Source: Paraburkholderia sp. DHOC27 (lineage in GTDB: Bacteria; Pseudomonadota; Gammaproteobacteria; Burkholderiales; Burkholderiaceae). From it: a DNA stretch of 64,000 bases. A program made the position numbers and the translations under genes. Under the pieces are notes generated by a model. It worked only from the letters and a program-made list of their open reading frames with translations. It searched no databases and was not told the origin of the DNA. Of this stretch, positions 41,918 through 51,175 are shown piece after piece; the stretch's first letter is position 1; every line of letters begins with the position of its first letter. The stretch spans positions 184 to 64,183 of the forward strand of contig NZ_QVQV01000011.1 of the NCBI RefSeq assembly GCF_003429005.1. The letters are read 5' to 3'.

Positions 41918-43695
41918 GCACGATGATGACTTCAGGCGCGTCCAGCGGTCCGCCGCTGGTCGTGGGCATCTGGCGCGGCCACTATCTGCGGTTCACCGGG
42001 CAGCAGTTCGTACTGCTCGCGGCACCGGCCCGCTCGGGCAAGGGCGTGGGAATTGTGGTGCCTAACCTGCTCAGCTACCCGGATTCGGTGATTGTGCTCG
42101 ACATCAAGCAGGAAAACTTCAACCTTACCGCGGGTTTCCGTCGCACACACGGGCACGAGGTGTACCTGTTCAACCCGTTTGCTGAGGATGGCCGTACGCA
42201 CCGGTATAACCCGCTGTCGGCGATCTCGGATGGCATATTCCGCGTCGGCGACATCCTGGCTATCGGCTACGCGCTGTATCCGGTCGGCGGTCACGACGAC
42301 TTCTGGAAGGACCAGGCACGCAATCTTTTTCTCGGTATCGCGCTGCTGCTATGCGAGTGGCGCGATGCGCGCCGCACCGGCAACACCGATGTGCCCGACT
42401 TCCCGGTGACGATGGGTGAGGTACTGCGGCAATCATCGGGAAACGGCATGCCCGTCAAGGCGTACCTGCAGCAGGCGCTGCTGCAGAACCGGCGGCGGCT
42501 CACTGGCGCGTGCGTCGATGCGCTCAACCGCTTTCTCGCGAACGACGACAAGGTGCTCGCGAGCATTCTCGCAACCTTCAATGCGCCGCTCACGATCTGG
42601 GCCAATCCGATTGTCGACGCCGCGACGAGTGCCAGCGACTTTGACCCACGTAACGTCCGGAAGCGCCGCATGTCGGTCTATATCGGCGTTACACCGGACC
42701 ATCTGACGGAGGCTGCGCTGCTGGTGAATCTGGTGTTCTCGCAGGTTGTGAACCTGAACACGAAGGAATTGCCGCAGGACAATCCGGCGCTGAAGTACCA
42801 GTGTCTGCTGCTGATGGATGAATTCACGTCGGTCGGCAAGATTCACATCATTGCCCGGGCAGTTGCCTATATGGCGGGATACAACCTGCGGCTGCTCTCG
42901 ATCGTGCAGTCGGTGTCACAGCTGGAGTCGGTCTATGGCCGGGCAGATGCCAGGACGTTCGTCACCAATCACGCGATGCAGATCATCTACGCGCCGCGTG
43001 AGCAGAAGGATGCGAACGAATACTCGGAGATGCTCGGCACCTTCACGGACCGCTCGCGCAGTGTGAGCCGGTCGAACGCGATCTTCGGCGGGCGCGGTGG
43101 GTCAAGCGAGAGTTTCTCCGAGCAGCGCCGGCCGCTGCTGCTGCCGCAGGAACTCAAGGAGCTCGGGCGGGACAGCGAAATCATCCTGCTCGAAAACACG
43201 AAGCCAATCCTGGCCGGGCGGATCTGCTACTGGCGTGATCCGGTCTTCACCTCGCGCCTCGTGGCTGCGCCAGCGATTCCATCGATGGATCTCGTGCGCT
43301 TCATCGCCCAGGTCGAGCGGCGGGTGAGGGATGTGCGGCTGGACGACCTGGATGAGGCTGGTGTGATCCACCTTCCTCCGGAGTATCTGGAAGTGCTGCA
43401 GGCCTGGGATCCACGCGATCTGCCACGGCACCTCAACGACGTGAGCGACGAAGATGTGGCCGCCTACGTCGAGCGGCACTTCATGCTGCTGGGTGTACCA
43501 GCTGCGCGCGTTGCCGTGGCAGCGCGCCGGCTGTCGCCGTCCGATCTTGATGTTGCGGAACTGCGCCCCGCGGATCGCGCGCCGAAACGCAAGTCCTCGC
43601 GCGGCACAGGCGCCTCACGGAAACAACATGGGCGCGCGACATCTCGCCCAACTGATGGTTCGAACGTCGTGCCGCTGCATGGAGAACGCCGATGA
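41914..43695 (+). CDS. virD4: VirD4/TraG coupling ATPase, soluble part
   Basis: Protein of 593 aa that delivers the relaxosome to the channel. It starts directly with the nucleotide-binding domain: GHYLRFTGQQFVLLAAPARS with Walker A APARSGKG at 37-44, VIVLDIKQENFNLTAGFR, and Walker B LLLMDEFTSVGKI. TraG-type DNA-transfer motifs such as SIVQSVSQLESVYG and the later ILLENTKPILAGRICYW are present. The N-terminal membrane helices are absent and are encoded by the preceding gene. The basic C-terminal tail is disordered. Overlaps the primase gene by 4 nt. Confidence 0.93.
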   Translation: MSTMMTSGASSGPPLVVGIWRGHYLRFTGQQFVLLAAPARSGKGVGIVVPNLLSYPDSVIVLDIKQENFNLTAGFRRTHGHEVYLFNPFAEDGRTHRYNPLSAISDGIFRVGDILAIGYALYPVGGHDDFWKDQARNLFLGIALLLCEWRDARRTGNTDVPDFPVTMGEVLRQSSGNGMPVKAYLQQALLQNRRRLTGACVDALNRFLANDDKVLASILATFNAPLTIWANPIVDAATSASDFDPRNVRKRRMSVYIGVTPDHLTEAALLVNLVFSQVVNLNTKELPQDNPALKYQCLLLMDEFTSVGKIHIIARAVAYMAGYNLRLLSIVQSVSQLESVYGRADARTFVTNHAMQIIYAPREQKDANEYSEMLGTFTDRSRSVSRSNAIFGGRGGSSESFSEQRRPLLLPQELKELGRDSEIILLENTKPILAGRICYWRDPVFTSRLVAAPAIPSMDLVRFIAQVERRVRDVRLDDLDEAGVIHLPPEYLEVLQAWDPRDLPRHLNDVSDEDVAAYVERHFMLLGVPAARVAVAARRLSPSDLDVAELRPADRAPKRKSSRGTGASRKQHGRATSRPTDGSNVVPLHGERR

Positions 43696-45614
43696 ATACG
43701 CGGTACCTGACCGAAGAAGAACGTGCCCGTGCGGCGCTCGCCATGATCCCTGCCGAGGACTATGCGACGTGGGTCGATATGGCTTTTGCGCTCAAGCAGG
43801 GATTCGGCGAGGCCGGCTTCGACATATGGGACGAGTGGAGCCGTACCGCCCACAACTACAGCGAGCGCGCGGCACGGGTAACCTGGCGCTCGGCCGGTGA
43901 GTCAGGCGGGAAGACGCTCGCCTCTCTCTTCTGGCTCGCGCAGCAGCACGGTTTCGACGTCAGGGGTTCGCGTGCAGCGATGGATCCTGCGGAGAGGCTG
44001 CGCATGTCGTCGGCCCGTCCGTCCATGGACCGGGCGCAGCAGGCCGGCGGCGTCGCGGCTCGTGTGCGCGCGCGACAGACTACGGTCGCGCGGGAGGCGC
44101 TGGCAATCTGGAAGTGGGCGCGACCGGTGGGCCCCGGGCATCCGTATCTCGAACGCAAGCAGGTCCGGTCGGTCCCCACACTACGCGAACTGGAGGCAGA
44201 GGAGCTGCATGCGCTGCTCGGATACGCGCCGCGTAGTGCCGAAGAGCTACTCACGGGCCGCGTTCTGGTGGTGCCGGTCCGCATCGGCGACACCCTCTCG
44301 ACACTGGAGCTGATCGATGCCGAAGGGCGCAAGTCAGCTCTCGCGGGCGGCGCGAAGTCGAGCGGCTACTGGGTGGTGGAACCCGACCGGTTCCGTGATG
44401 GCGCCGTGACGCCCATCCTGATTGCCGAAGGCGTGGCAACAGCACTGGCAGCGTGGCAGGCGACCGGCTGGTTCAGCGTCGCCGCACTGTCGAGCGGCAA
44501 CCTGCGGCCGGTGGCGGCGATGTGGCGCGGCCGTTACCCGGACGCGGAGATGCTCGTGCTCGCCGATCTCGGTGCCGGGTATGAACATGCGAAGCAGGCC
44601 GCGCTCGGCACGTCTTCACTGCTGGCCGAACCGCACTTTGCACCGGAGGCGCGCATTGCCGGCGAAGTCCCGACTGACTTCGACGACATGGCGGTGCTGT
44701 CAGGGTTCGGTGTCGTTGGTGAGCTTTTACGGGAGTCGCTTTATGTCGTGCCGGCGCGGGATGCGATGGGCGGGGAAGAGACGGGACAGGCAGTAGCTGC
44801 AGACGGATTGGGCGACGCACTGAAGGAGGGTAATGCAATGGGTAACGTGAAAGAGAAACTCGTGGGTGATGGAGAGGTGTCGGGGCGGCGCCGTACGTCG
44901 CGGCGCGGGGCCAGCAGTCAGGACGCACCGGAACCAGCACCGTCGGAACCAGCACCGCAGGAAACCCTGGCACCGGCAGCCGGGCAGGCATTGTCCCAAC
45001 CTCCGGACCCGGATCGGCGTGAAGCCGATGCGCCGAGGGCTGAACCACCGCCCGCGCGTGCGGTGGGTGCTTCGGCACGGCGTCAGGTGGGCGAACCGCT
45101 GTACGGACTCGAGGAGGTACCGGGGGAGATCAAGGCGCTTGCGCAACACCGCTTCGGCGCGCAGATCCGTATGGCGACGCCCCGCGAGAACGGCGGTCCG
45201 TACCGCGGTGAGGTGTTCAACACCGAGCACTACCTGATCCAGGAGGTGTCCACGCGCAGCGTTGTATTCCACGCGAAGGCGAACGTGGAGTTCGTCTCGG
45301 ACCGGCTGCGGTGGATGGACGAGAACCAGCGCCTCAATGGGGCGGAGGTGCAGGTCGGGTACGACGGCACCCACGGGAAGGTGTATCCGTGGGACCGTGC
45401 GCGCGACCTGCTCGAGCGCACGGTTGCCTCGCTGAAGAAGTCCGCCCGCGAGGCGGGTTTCGGTAACGACCTCGACGCGACGCTCGACCAGCTGCAGGCC
45501 ACGTCGTGGACCCGGGTGAGGGAAGCACGGGCGGCGGCACTCGCGCAGTCGAAGGAGCGTGCCGGCCGCGAGCAGGAGCAGGGACAGGGACAGGGACAGG
45601 GACAGCAACGCTGA
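43692..45614 (+). CDS. PriCT-2/Toprim DNA primase-like protein
   Basis: Protein of 640 aa. The N terminus (ALAMIPAEDYATWVDMAFAL then KQGFGEAGFDIWDEWSR) is the PriCT-2 domain, followed by a region with a Toprim-type core (PILIAEGVATALAAWQATGW with the acidic EGVATA, and MLVLADLGAGYEHAKQAA, where DLGAGYE replaces DxD). The C-terminal part (RMATPRENGGPYRGEVFNTE through QLNGAEVQVGYD-like NGAEVQVGYDG) looks like a KfrB-type domain. It could prime the transferred strand in the recipient. A GGACAG hexanucleotide repeat encodes a QGQGQGQ tail. It lies between the coupling protein and relaxosome genes. Confidence 0.82.
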   Translation: MNTRYLTEEERARAALAMIPAEDYATWVDMAFALKQGFGEAGFDIWDEWSRTAHNYSERAARVTWRSAGESGGKTLASLFWLAQQHGFDVRGSRAAMDPAERLRMSSARPSMDRAQQAGGVAARVRARQTTVAREALAIWKWARPVGPGHPYLERKQVRSVPTLRELEAEELHALLGYAPRSAEELLTGRVLVVPVRIGDTLSTLELIDAEGRKSALAGGAKSSGYWVVEPDRFRDGAVTPILIAEGVATALAAWQATGWFSVAALSSGNLRPVAAMWRGRYPDAEMLVLADLGAGYEHAKQAALGTSSLLAEPHFAPEARIAGEVPTDFDDMAVLSGFGVVGELLRESLYVVPARDAMGGEETGQAVAADGLGDALKEGNAMGNVKEKLVGDGEVSGRRRTSRRGASSQDAPEPAPSEPAPQETLAPAAGQALSQPPDPDRREADAPRAEPPPARAVGASARRQVGEPLYGLEEVPGEIKALAQHRFGAQIRMATPRENGGPYRGEVFNTEHYLIQEVSTRSVVFHAKANVEFVSDRLRWMDENQRLNGAEVQVGYDGTHGKVYPWDRARDLLERTVASLKKSAREAGFGNDLDATLDQLQATSWTRVREARAAALAQSKERAGREQEQGQGQGQGQQR

Positions 45615-45656
45615 GCGTGCGACGCTCCCGCCAGTGCAGTGATCAGAGGGAGATCC

Positions 45657-47210
45657 ATGATGGATGAAACCGCAACTTCTTCCGGCCCGCATGCGGACGA
45701 ACCGGTCATCAATGTGATCGAGCCGGACCCGCCGCCCGTCCCGGATCCGCAGGGCGGCGCCGCAGGCGCGCAGCGCTTCGATCAGACCGCGGCCGACGCA
45801 ATGGTGGCACGCCGACGCCGCGAGTTCGATGCAGTGCGGGCGCGGCTGCGCGATCAGGCCATCCAGGCGGATGGCCCGCCGCAGGCCGCTGCACAGCAAC
45901 CCGCGTCTCCGGCGGCGCCCCATGGCGCCGAAGATGCATCGGCCGCGCGCTGGGCACCGCTTGGCAGTCCGCCGGAGACGGTGCGCAAGCGCTACCTGCG
46001 GGCTGGCAACCAGTATTTTCTGAAAGACGCGCCGCATCAGCTCGCGTTCGAGGATATCGGTCCGTACCTCGTGACGGAACACAACCGCCCCGATGTCGTT
46101 GAGTCGATGGTGGACATGGCCCGTGCGAAGGCGTGGGGGCGCATCCGGGTGTCAGGCCACGAGCAGTTCCGCCGCGAGGTGTGGGTTCAGGCAACGCTGC
46201 TCGGCATCGAGGTGAGCGGGTACGCGCCGAAGGCAGTCGACTTCGCGCGTCTGGCCGAAGGCCGCCGTGACCGGATGACCAATCGCATTGACGTGATGGA
46301 AACGCCCGCGGCCGCGCAGGTGCCTGCGAATCGACCAGAAGCGCTCGAGGCGGCGCCTGGCCCCATCGAATCGCAGGTGGCGCAACCAGCGAGGCGCGAT
46401 GCTTCCCGGGCGCCAGAGGCTCGTGCATCGACTCCACCACCAGCGCCGGCGGCGCCGCCCCGAACCGCTCCAGCTTCCGAAACGGGACCACGCGTGTCCG
46501 AGCCCGAGGGGCAGGAGCGGCAGCGCTACATGGGCGAACTGGTCGAGCACGGCGGCGCGCCCTATCAGCACAACCCGGCGCGCAGCGACTCGTATTACGT
46601 TGTCTATCGCGATACGGGTGGCGCGGACCATGTCGTGTGGGGTGTGGACCTGGAACGGGCCGTGGCGGAGTCCGGCGCGCTTGCCGGACAGCAGGTCATG
46701 CTCGAAAACCTTGGCCGCCGTCTCGTGACAGTGACGGTTCCGGTTCTCGACGCGACGGGAAATGTGATCGGCGAAGAGGAGAAGGAGGTCTATCGCAATA
46801 CCTGGCAGGTTGATGTGATAGGGCAGGAGCGGGCGCAGTCGCGCCCCGGGGCGACAGCGAGACAGGGCGATGCCGGAAGAAGTGAAACCGCAGCGCCGGA
46901 GCAGGCGCAGGCCGTCCGTCGGCGCGAGTCTTCCGCCGTGTCGAGCGAGGAGCGTGCCGTGCAGATGGCGGTGCTGACCGCCGCGATGCGGCAGCAGGGT
47001 TTCAGCGAGCGATCCATCGCACGCGTGCAGCAGCACGCGCAACGGCTGCTTGCCGCGTTCGTGGCGGAGGGCGTTGCGGTTCCGCGACCGCGCGTGTTTG
47101 ATCCCGAGGCGCCCTCTGCACGCAGTCGCCGGACCCGCACGGCTACGGAGCGCGCCCCGACCCGTGAGGTAGAACGTGGGCCAACAGAACCGGCGCCTCC
47201 GTCCCTGTAG
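45657..47210 (+). CDS. LPD7-domain accessory transfer protein
   Basis: Protein of about 517 aa from the ATG at 45657 (GAGGGAG upstream). A domain at about 100-200 matches the large polyvalent protein-associated domain LPD7 (KRYLRAGNQYFLKDAPHQLA, TEHNRPDVVESMVDMARAKA, then FRREVWVQATLLGIEVSGY). A second conserved domain near 280-400 (RYMGELVEHGGAPYQHNP, VVYRDTGGADHVVWGVDLER) resembles KfrB-type repeats seen in the preceding protein. Linkers are Ala/Pro/Arg-rich. LPD7 domains usually sit in relaxases or primases of mobile elements, so it is probably a relaxosome helper. Confidence 0.75.
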   Translation: MMDETATSSGPHADEPVINVIEPDPPPVPDPQGGAAGAQRFDQTAADAMVARRRREFDAVRARLRDQAIQADGPPQAAAQQPASPAAPHGAEDASAARWAPLGSPPETVRKRYLRAGNQYFLKDAPHQLAFEDIGPYLVTEHNRPDVVESMVDMARAKAWGRIRVSGHEQFRREVWVQATLLGIEVSGYAPKAVDFARLAEGRRDRMTNRIDVMETPAAAQVPANRPEALEAAPGPIESQVAQPARRDASRAPEARASTPPPAPAAPPRTAPASETGPRVSEPEGQERQRYMGELVEHGGAPYQHNPARSDSYYVVYRDTGGADHVVWGVDLERAVAESGALAGQQVMLENLGRRLVTVTVPVLDATGNVIGEEEKEVYRNTWQVDVIGQERAQSRPGATARQGDAGRSETAAPEQAQAVRRRESSAVSSEERAVQMAVLTAAMRQQGFSERSIARVQQHAQRLLAAFVAEGVAVPRPRVFDPEAPSARSRRTRTATERAPTREVERGPTEPAPPSL

Positions 47211-47220
47211 GAGCACAGAC

Positions 47221-47742
47221 ATGGCCTCGCGTGCGCGACTGTGTGTGGATCTCGGGCCGGCGAAGTCACGCTGGGAGGCGTGGTGTGCCCTTCACGGCGT
47301 AACGGCGGCCGATGGGGTCCGGCAACTGGTCCACGGTGTGTTGAGTCGGGACGAGCCGTCAGACGGGTTACCTGGCCGTGAGCGTCGCCGCCTTCTCGTC
47401 GAGGGGCATCGCGAACGCGTCGAAATCCGTCTCACGCAGGAGGAACTTGAAGCGGCCAGCCGGTGTGCGTTCTCCAGTGGGCTGAATGTCAATCGCTGGA
47501 TGGTCACGGTGATCCGCACGCAGCTCGTGCATGAGCCGCAACTGGGCGAGCGCGAGATGCGACTGCTTGCGGACTCGAACCAGCATCTGGCCACGATCGT
47601 GACGTTGCTCGGACGGTTGCAGGCAAGCGGTGGTGCGCGCGACGCTGGGCGCATGTTCGAGGACACGCGTGCCGTGATTGATGCGCACCTGCGCACAGTG
47701 ACGCAGGTGTTGCGCGCCAACCTCGATCGCTGGAGCCGCTAG
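47221..47742 (+). CDS. MobC-like relaxosome accessory protein
   Basis: Protein of 173 aa from the ATG at 47221 (GTAGGAGCACAGAC upstream). The centre, ERVEIRLTQEELEAASRCAF and SSGLNVNRWMVTVIRTQL, resembles the ribbon-helix-helix DNA-binding core of MobC/MbeC relaxosome proteins. The C-terminal half is helical (LADSNQHLATIVTLLGRL). It precedes the relaxase gene by 1 bp. A role in binding oriT is inferred. Confidence 0.72.
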   Translation: MASRARLCVDLGPAKSRWEAWCALHGVTAADGVRQLVHGVLSRDEPSDGLPGRERRRLLVEGHRERVEIRLTQEELEAASRCAFSSGLNVNRWMVTVIRTQLVHEPQLGEREMRLLADSNQHLATIVTLLGRLQASGGARDAGRMFEDTRAVIDAHLRTVTQVLRANLDRWSR

Positions 47743-47743
47743 C

Positions 47744-48793
47744 ATGCCGTTCCCGAAGACATACGTCGACCAGATGCTGCTGAACTGGGGAGACCGGCTT
47801 TTCCACGATCCGCTGCGGCACGTGCGTGCGCCGCGCATGTCACGCGGCGAGCTCCGACGCGATGTACGAAGCATGCGCGAGCAGCTTGCCCGCACGCTCA
47901 GGCGCACCTCCGAGGTGATGGTCAAGATCACGAACAAGGCGTCTGGCGCGCAGGGCATGGGCGCGGTGCGCCGTCATCTGCGCTACATCTCGCGTAACGG
48001 ACGGGTCGAACTCGAGGATCAGGACGGGATGGCCATGCTCGGCCGCGAGGCACTGCACGATCTGACGAATGCGTGGCACCTCGGTGGCTGGGGTATCCCG
48101 GAAGAAAGCCGAAGGCGGGAAGTGTTCAACGTGCTGCTCTCGATGCCGCCGGGCACAGACCGGCAGGCGGTGCGCAACGCTGCGCGCGCGTTCGCGGCGG
48201 AGGAATTCGGCGACGGCAGACGGTACGTCTTTGCCGCGCACGATGACGAGGCGCATCCCCATGTGCATCTGAGCATTCAGGTACGTGGACCGGACGGAAA
48301 GCGGCTCAATCCGCGCAAACAGGACCTGCAGCGCTGGCGTGAGCGGTTCGCGGCCCAGTTGCGTGAGCACGGTGTTGACGCCAATGCGACGCGCCGACTC
48401 GCGAGGGGCGAGACACGACGTTATCCGAAACAGGCCGTCGTGCATATGACGACCCGGGGTGAAATGCCGCGTTACTGGCGATCCGAGTTGGACGAGCCGA
48501 CTCGTCGCACCTTGTGGGCCGCGCATGCCGCGCCGCTTGAAGCATGGCGGGGCGTGTTGCATGCCATGGAGGGCTCGCAGACCGCGGACGATCGCAGACT
48601 GGCAGCGGTGATCACCGACTTCGTGAGGACGATGCCGGTTCAGCACGACAGGCCAGAGATGGAGCGCAGTGATCGGGATGTACGGCAACGCGATCGCAAA
48701 CCCGTTCACGCCCACGATTTGCGTCACGCACGTCGTGGTGAAGCGCAACCGGATCTGTTTCCGGAGGCTCCGGACGTCGGAGTGGAACGTTGA
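47744..48793 (+). CDS. Relaxase/mobilisation nuclease
   Basis: Protein of 349 aa that should nick oriT and pilot the DNA. The metal-binding 3H motif is AAHDDEAHPHVHLSIQ, with H171, H173 and H175. A candidate nucleophile Tyr lies in RRHLRYISRNG (about residue 81) or near the start (KTYVDQM). The conserved FGDGRRYVFAA leads into the 3H motif as in MOB_P/VirD2-like nucleases. The C-terminal 150 residues have no clear domain, so there is no fused helicase or primase; those roles may fall to the separate primase and LPD7 genes. Confidence 0.85.
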   Translation: MPFPKTYVDQMLLNWGDRLFHDPLRHVRAPRMSRGELRRDVRSMREQLARTLRRTSEVMVKITNKASGAQGMGAVRRHLRYISRNGRVELEDQDGMAMLGREALHDLTNAWHLGGWGIPEESRRREVFNVLLSMPPGTDRQAVRNAARAFAAEEFGDGRRYVFAAHDDEAHPHVHLSIQVRGPDGKRLNPRKQDLQRWRERFAAQLREHGVDANATRRLARGETRRYPKQAVVHMTTRGEMPRYWRSELDEPTRRTLWAAHAAPLEAWRGVLHAMEGSQTADDRRLAAVITDFVRTMPVQHDRPEMERSDRDVRQRDRKPVHAHDLRHARRGEAQPDLFPEAPDVGVER

Positions 48794-48808
48794 GCAGAGG
48801 AGGGAGGT

Positions 48809-49600
48809 ATGGCGATGCCGATCATTCCGTGGGTAGGTGGCAAGCGGCGGCTCGCGGACGTGCTCATTCCGCGCTTTCCTTCGCACAGCTGTTACGTTGA
48901 GGTGTTTGCGGGTGCAGCGGCACTCTTCTTCATGCGGCCGCCGGCTGAGGTCGAAGTGTTGAACGATGTGAACGACGAGCTCATCAACTTGTATCGCGTG
49001 GTGCAGCACCACCTCGAAGAGTTCGTGAGGCAATTCAAGTGGGCTTTGAGTAGCCGCGAGGTTTTCCGGTGGCTGAGCGAGACGCCACCACACACGCTCA
49101 CTGACATCCAGCGGGCCGCGCGGTTTTATTACCTGCAGCAGAACTGCTTCGGTGGCCGTGTGGAAGGGCGCACCTTCGGCACGGCCACGACCTCGCCGCC
49201 TGGGCTCAATCTTCTACGTATTGAGGAGACGCTGTCCTCGGCACATCTTCGACTGTCGGGCGCGTACATTGAGAAACTCGACTGGCAGACATGCATGGCC
49301 CGGTATGACCGGCCTCACACGTTCTTCTACCTCGATCCCCCGTACTACGAGACAGAGGGCTACGGCGTGCCGTTCGAATTCGGACAGTATGAACGCATGG
49401 CAGCGGCGCTGAGGGGGCTACAGGGGCGCGCGATCCTTACGCTCAATGATCATGCGGCATTTCAGGATCTGTTCTCAGGGTTTGAACGGGAGCGTGTTGA
49501 ACTGCCGTATACAGTTGGCGGTCCTGCCAACACCGCTTTGCGCGGCGAGTTGATCATCTATAGCTGGGACAGAGCGAAGGACCCGGTGGGGTTGTTTTGA
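48809..49600 (+). CDS. D12-class DNA adenine methyltransferase (Dam-like)
   Basis: N6-adenine methyltransferase of 263 aa. The N-terminal IIPWVGGKRRLADVLIPRFP and VEVFAGAAALFF (AdoMet site), LNDVNDELINLYRVV, and the catalytic DPPY at 176-179 (FFYLDPPYYETEGYG) are all present. GAGGAGGGAG precedes two Met codons at 48809 and 48815; either may be used. No cognate endonuclease is nearby, so it is an orphan. It follows the relaxase by 15 bp and probably protects or marks the element in new hosts. Target sequence unknown. Confidence 0.92.
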   Translation: MAMPIIPWVGGKRRLADVLIPRFPSHSCYVEVFAGAAALFFMRPPAEVEVLNDVNDELINLYRVVQHHLEEFVRQFKWALSSREVFRWLSETPPHTLTDIQRAARFYYLQQNCFGGRVEGRTFGTATTSPPGLNLLRIEETLSSAHLRLSGAYIEKLDWQTCMARYDRPHTFFYLDPPYYETEGYGVPFEFGQYERMAAALRGLQGRAILTLNDHAAFQDLFSGFERERVELPYTVGGPANTALRGELIIYSWDRAKDPVGLF

Positions 49601-49677
49601 CAAAGGGCCCGCTACCCGCTGGCCTCGTCCCGTCTCTCGGCGCGGCGTCGAGCCAGCAATGTGCCGATGCTTCGGCT

Positions 49678-50106
49678 TCAGCGATCAATGAAGAGGGCGG
49701 GCCCACCCTTGTACGAGGCGACGACGATGACCACCATCGCGACTAGAAGAAGGGGGAAGCTGCATATGGCCAACGGAAAGAACAGCGCAAGTTGAAGGGA
49801 TGATCCACCGATGCCATGCAGCAGATCTGTGTCGCGGATGTTTTCATGGAGCAGCCATACTGTCGCAGCGAGACCCAGGGCAATGAGAATCAGCCCATCG
49901 GACGTGGGAGCATGCTGCTGGATCGCTTTCGCCCAGAAATACAGACCCCACCAGATAAGGTTGACGGCGATGGCAGTGAGCAAGAACCCGCGCATCGTAA
50001 AAAAAGTATGACCGAAACGGCGTCGGCAATGCTGGTTGAATAACTGAATGCCCTTTGAAATACCGACGACGATAACGATAATCAACGCGAGTTTCATCCA
50101 ACCCAT
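49678..50106 (-). CDS. Hypothetical four-helix membrane protein
   Basis: Protein of 142 aa with about four hydrophobic helices (KLALIIVIVVGISKGIQLF, GFLLTAIAVNLIWWGLYFW, GLILIALGLAATVWLL, LQLALFFPLAICSFPLLLVA plus MVVIVVASY). GGAGAG lies 5 nt before the ATG. It is alone on the minus strand between the methylase and HU genes. I do not recognise the family. Such small membrane proteins near transfer genes may give entry exclusion, but nothing in the sequence proves that. Confidence 0.65.
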   Translation of the reverse strand: MGWMKLALIIVIVVGISKGIQLFNQHCRRRFGHTFFTMRGFLLTAIAVNLIWWGLYFWAKAIQQHAPTSDGLILIALGLAATVWLLHENIRDTDLLHGIGGSSLQLALFFPLAICSFPLLLVAMVVIVVASYKGGPALFIDR

Positions 50107-50611
50107 GATTCTCTCCTTTGGGCACGGAGTGCAGCGTCAGACCACTCCCTTCAGCACGGCGAACCCAGACAGGAGCGTACTTTCACCTGTCAAATATAGA
50201 CGTTTGGCTGACGAATGCAACGTCGTGGGTCGTACAAGAATTGAGATAGGCAAACACCTGCTCAATTAATCGCATTCCTGTGATATCACGCATTGTTCCG
50301 CGTTATGTTCCGATGGCGTTTGGCGCTGCTGTTTTGGGCGATCCTGTGATCAGGACGGAAGGAAATTCGCCGGCGGAGGCCCGGCATCGACGTGGCAAGG
50401 CGGGGCGGTCGTTGACCCGGACAAACGCGTTTCAGCATCACGGCCACCGACCGGTGCCGACGTGGCAGGCTCGTGCAACGGACACTTGGTGGCGTTGCAG
50501 TTCCTACAGCACGAACGAGCGGGTTGACCCTTGACCATCTGTTCGGGGCAATTGCGGAGAAGCATACCGATCGGGTAGGGTGACGGTATCACTCATAACA
50601 AGGAATTGGTA
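50107..50611. other. Intergenic region before the HU gene
   Basis: About 500 bp with no convincing gene. It contains the perfect 10-bp palindrome GTGATATCAC (50280-50289) and must hold the promoters of the divergent membrane-protein and HU genes. Frames on either strand lack signatures. Confidence 0.4.
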
Positions 50612-50890
50612 ATGAACAAGCAGGAACTGGTGGACGCTGTCGCTGCGGCGACTGGCAGCAGCAAGGTTGCGACAGCCGAGGCGATCGACGCAGTGATCGC
50701 GGCCGTCACCGGCGAGCTGACGAAGGGAAAAACGGTGCAACTGGTCGGCTTCGGTTCGTTTTCGACGGGCGCGCGGGCCGCGCGGGTCGGTCGTAATCCG
50801 GCGACCGGCGCTGAAATGCAGATCCCTGCGGCAAAGACCGTCAAGTTCACCGCAGGCAAGGCGTTCAAGGATGCGGTGAACCGCAAATGA
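50612..50890 (+). CDS. HU/IHF-family DNA-binding protein
   Basis: Nucleoid protein of 92 aa from the ATG at 50612 with AAGGAATTGGTA upstream. The sequence MNKQELVDAVAAATGSSK and VQLVGFGSFSTGARAARVGR then NPATGAEMQIPA is a classic HU, including the Pro in the DNA-bending arm. Element-borne HU proteins can support excision, plasmid-like replication or silence cargo. It is monocistronic. Confidence 0.93.
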   Translation: MNKQELVDAVAAATGSSKVATAEAIDAVIAAVTGELTKGKTVQLVGFGSFSTGARAARVGRNPATGAEMQIPAAKTVKFTAGKAFKDAVNRK

Positions 50891-51175
50891 CTGTCAACGG
50901 CATTCGCCGGTCAGGCCATGCAGACTGATGACCGGGTCTTCACCTCCCCGACCGGAGGTTGACGCATCCTGCCCAATGGATGGTTGTGCCCGCTCCGGGT
51001 CCGGCCTCGTGGGTGCGCGGACGCAGGCCTCGTTTTCGAATTCGCCGTACAACGTTGGGGTGCGCCGGTCGACCTCGGTGTTCCGAGCGGAGGGGCATTC
51101 CCAAGGCTGCGGCTGGAGGTAGGGGTGCGCAATGTTGCGTTCTTATCTCCTGCTCGGTTAGACTAACTACCAGAT
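50891..51175. other. Gap before the first riboswitch
   Basis: About 285 bp without a supported gene. It should contain the promoter of the riboswitch transcript. No strong -35/-10 pair stands out. Confidence 0.35.

Noticed and set aside
45578..45612. CRISPR-like array from the GGACAG repeats
   Set aside because: The units are 6 bp, contiguous and in frame with a coding tail; there are no spacers. No CRISPR array was seen elsewhere in the window.
47840..49093. Minus-strand frame of 417 codons opposite the relaxase and methylase
   Set aside because: Shadow frame; the plus-strand products have catalytic motifs.
50280..50289. CRP-type site from the palindrome GTGATATCAC
   Set aside because: The CRP pattern TGTGA-N6-TCACA is not met; the half-sites are directly adjacent.
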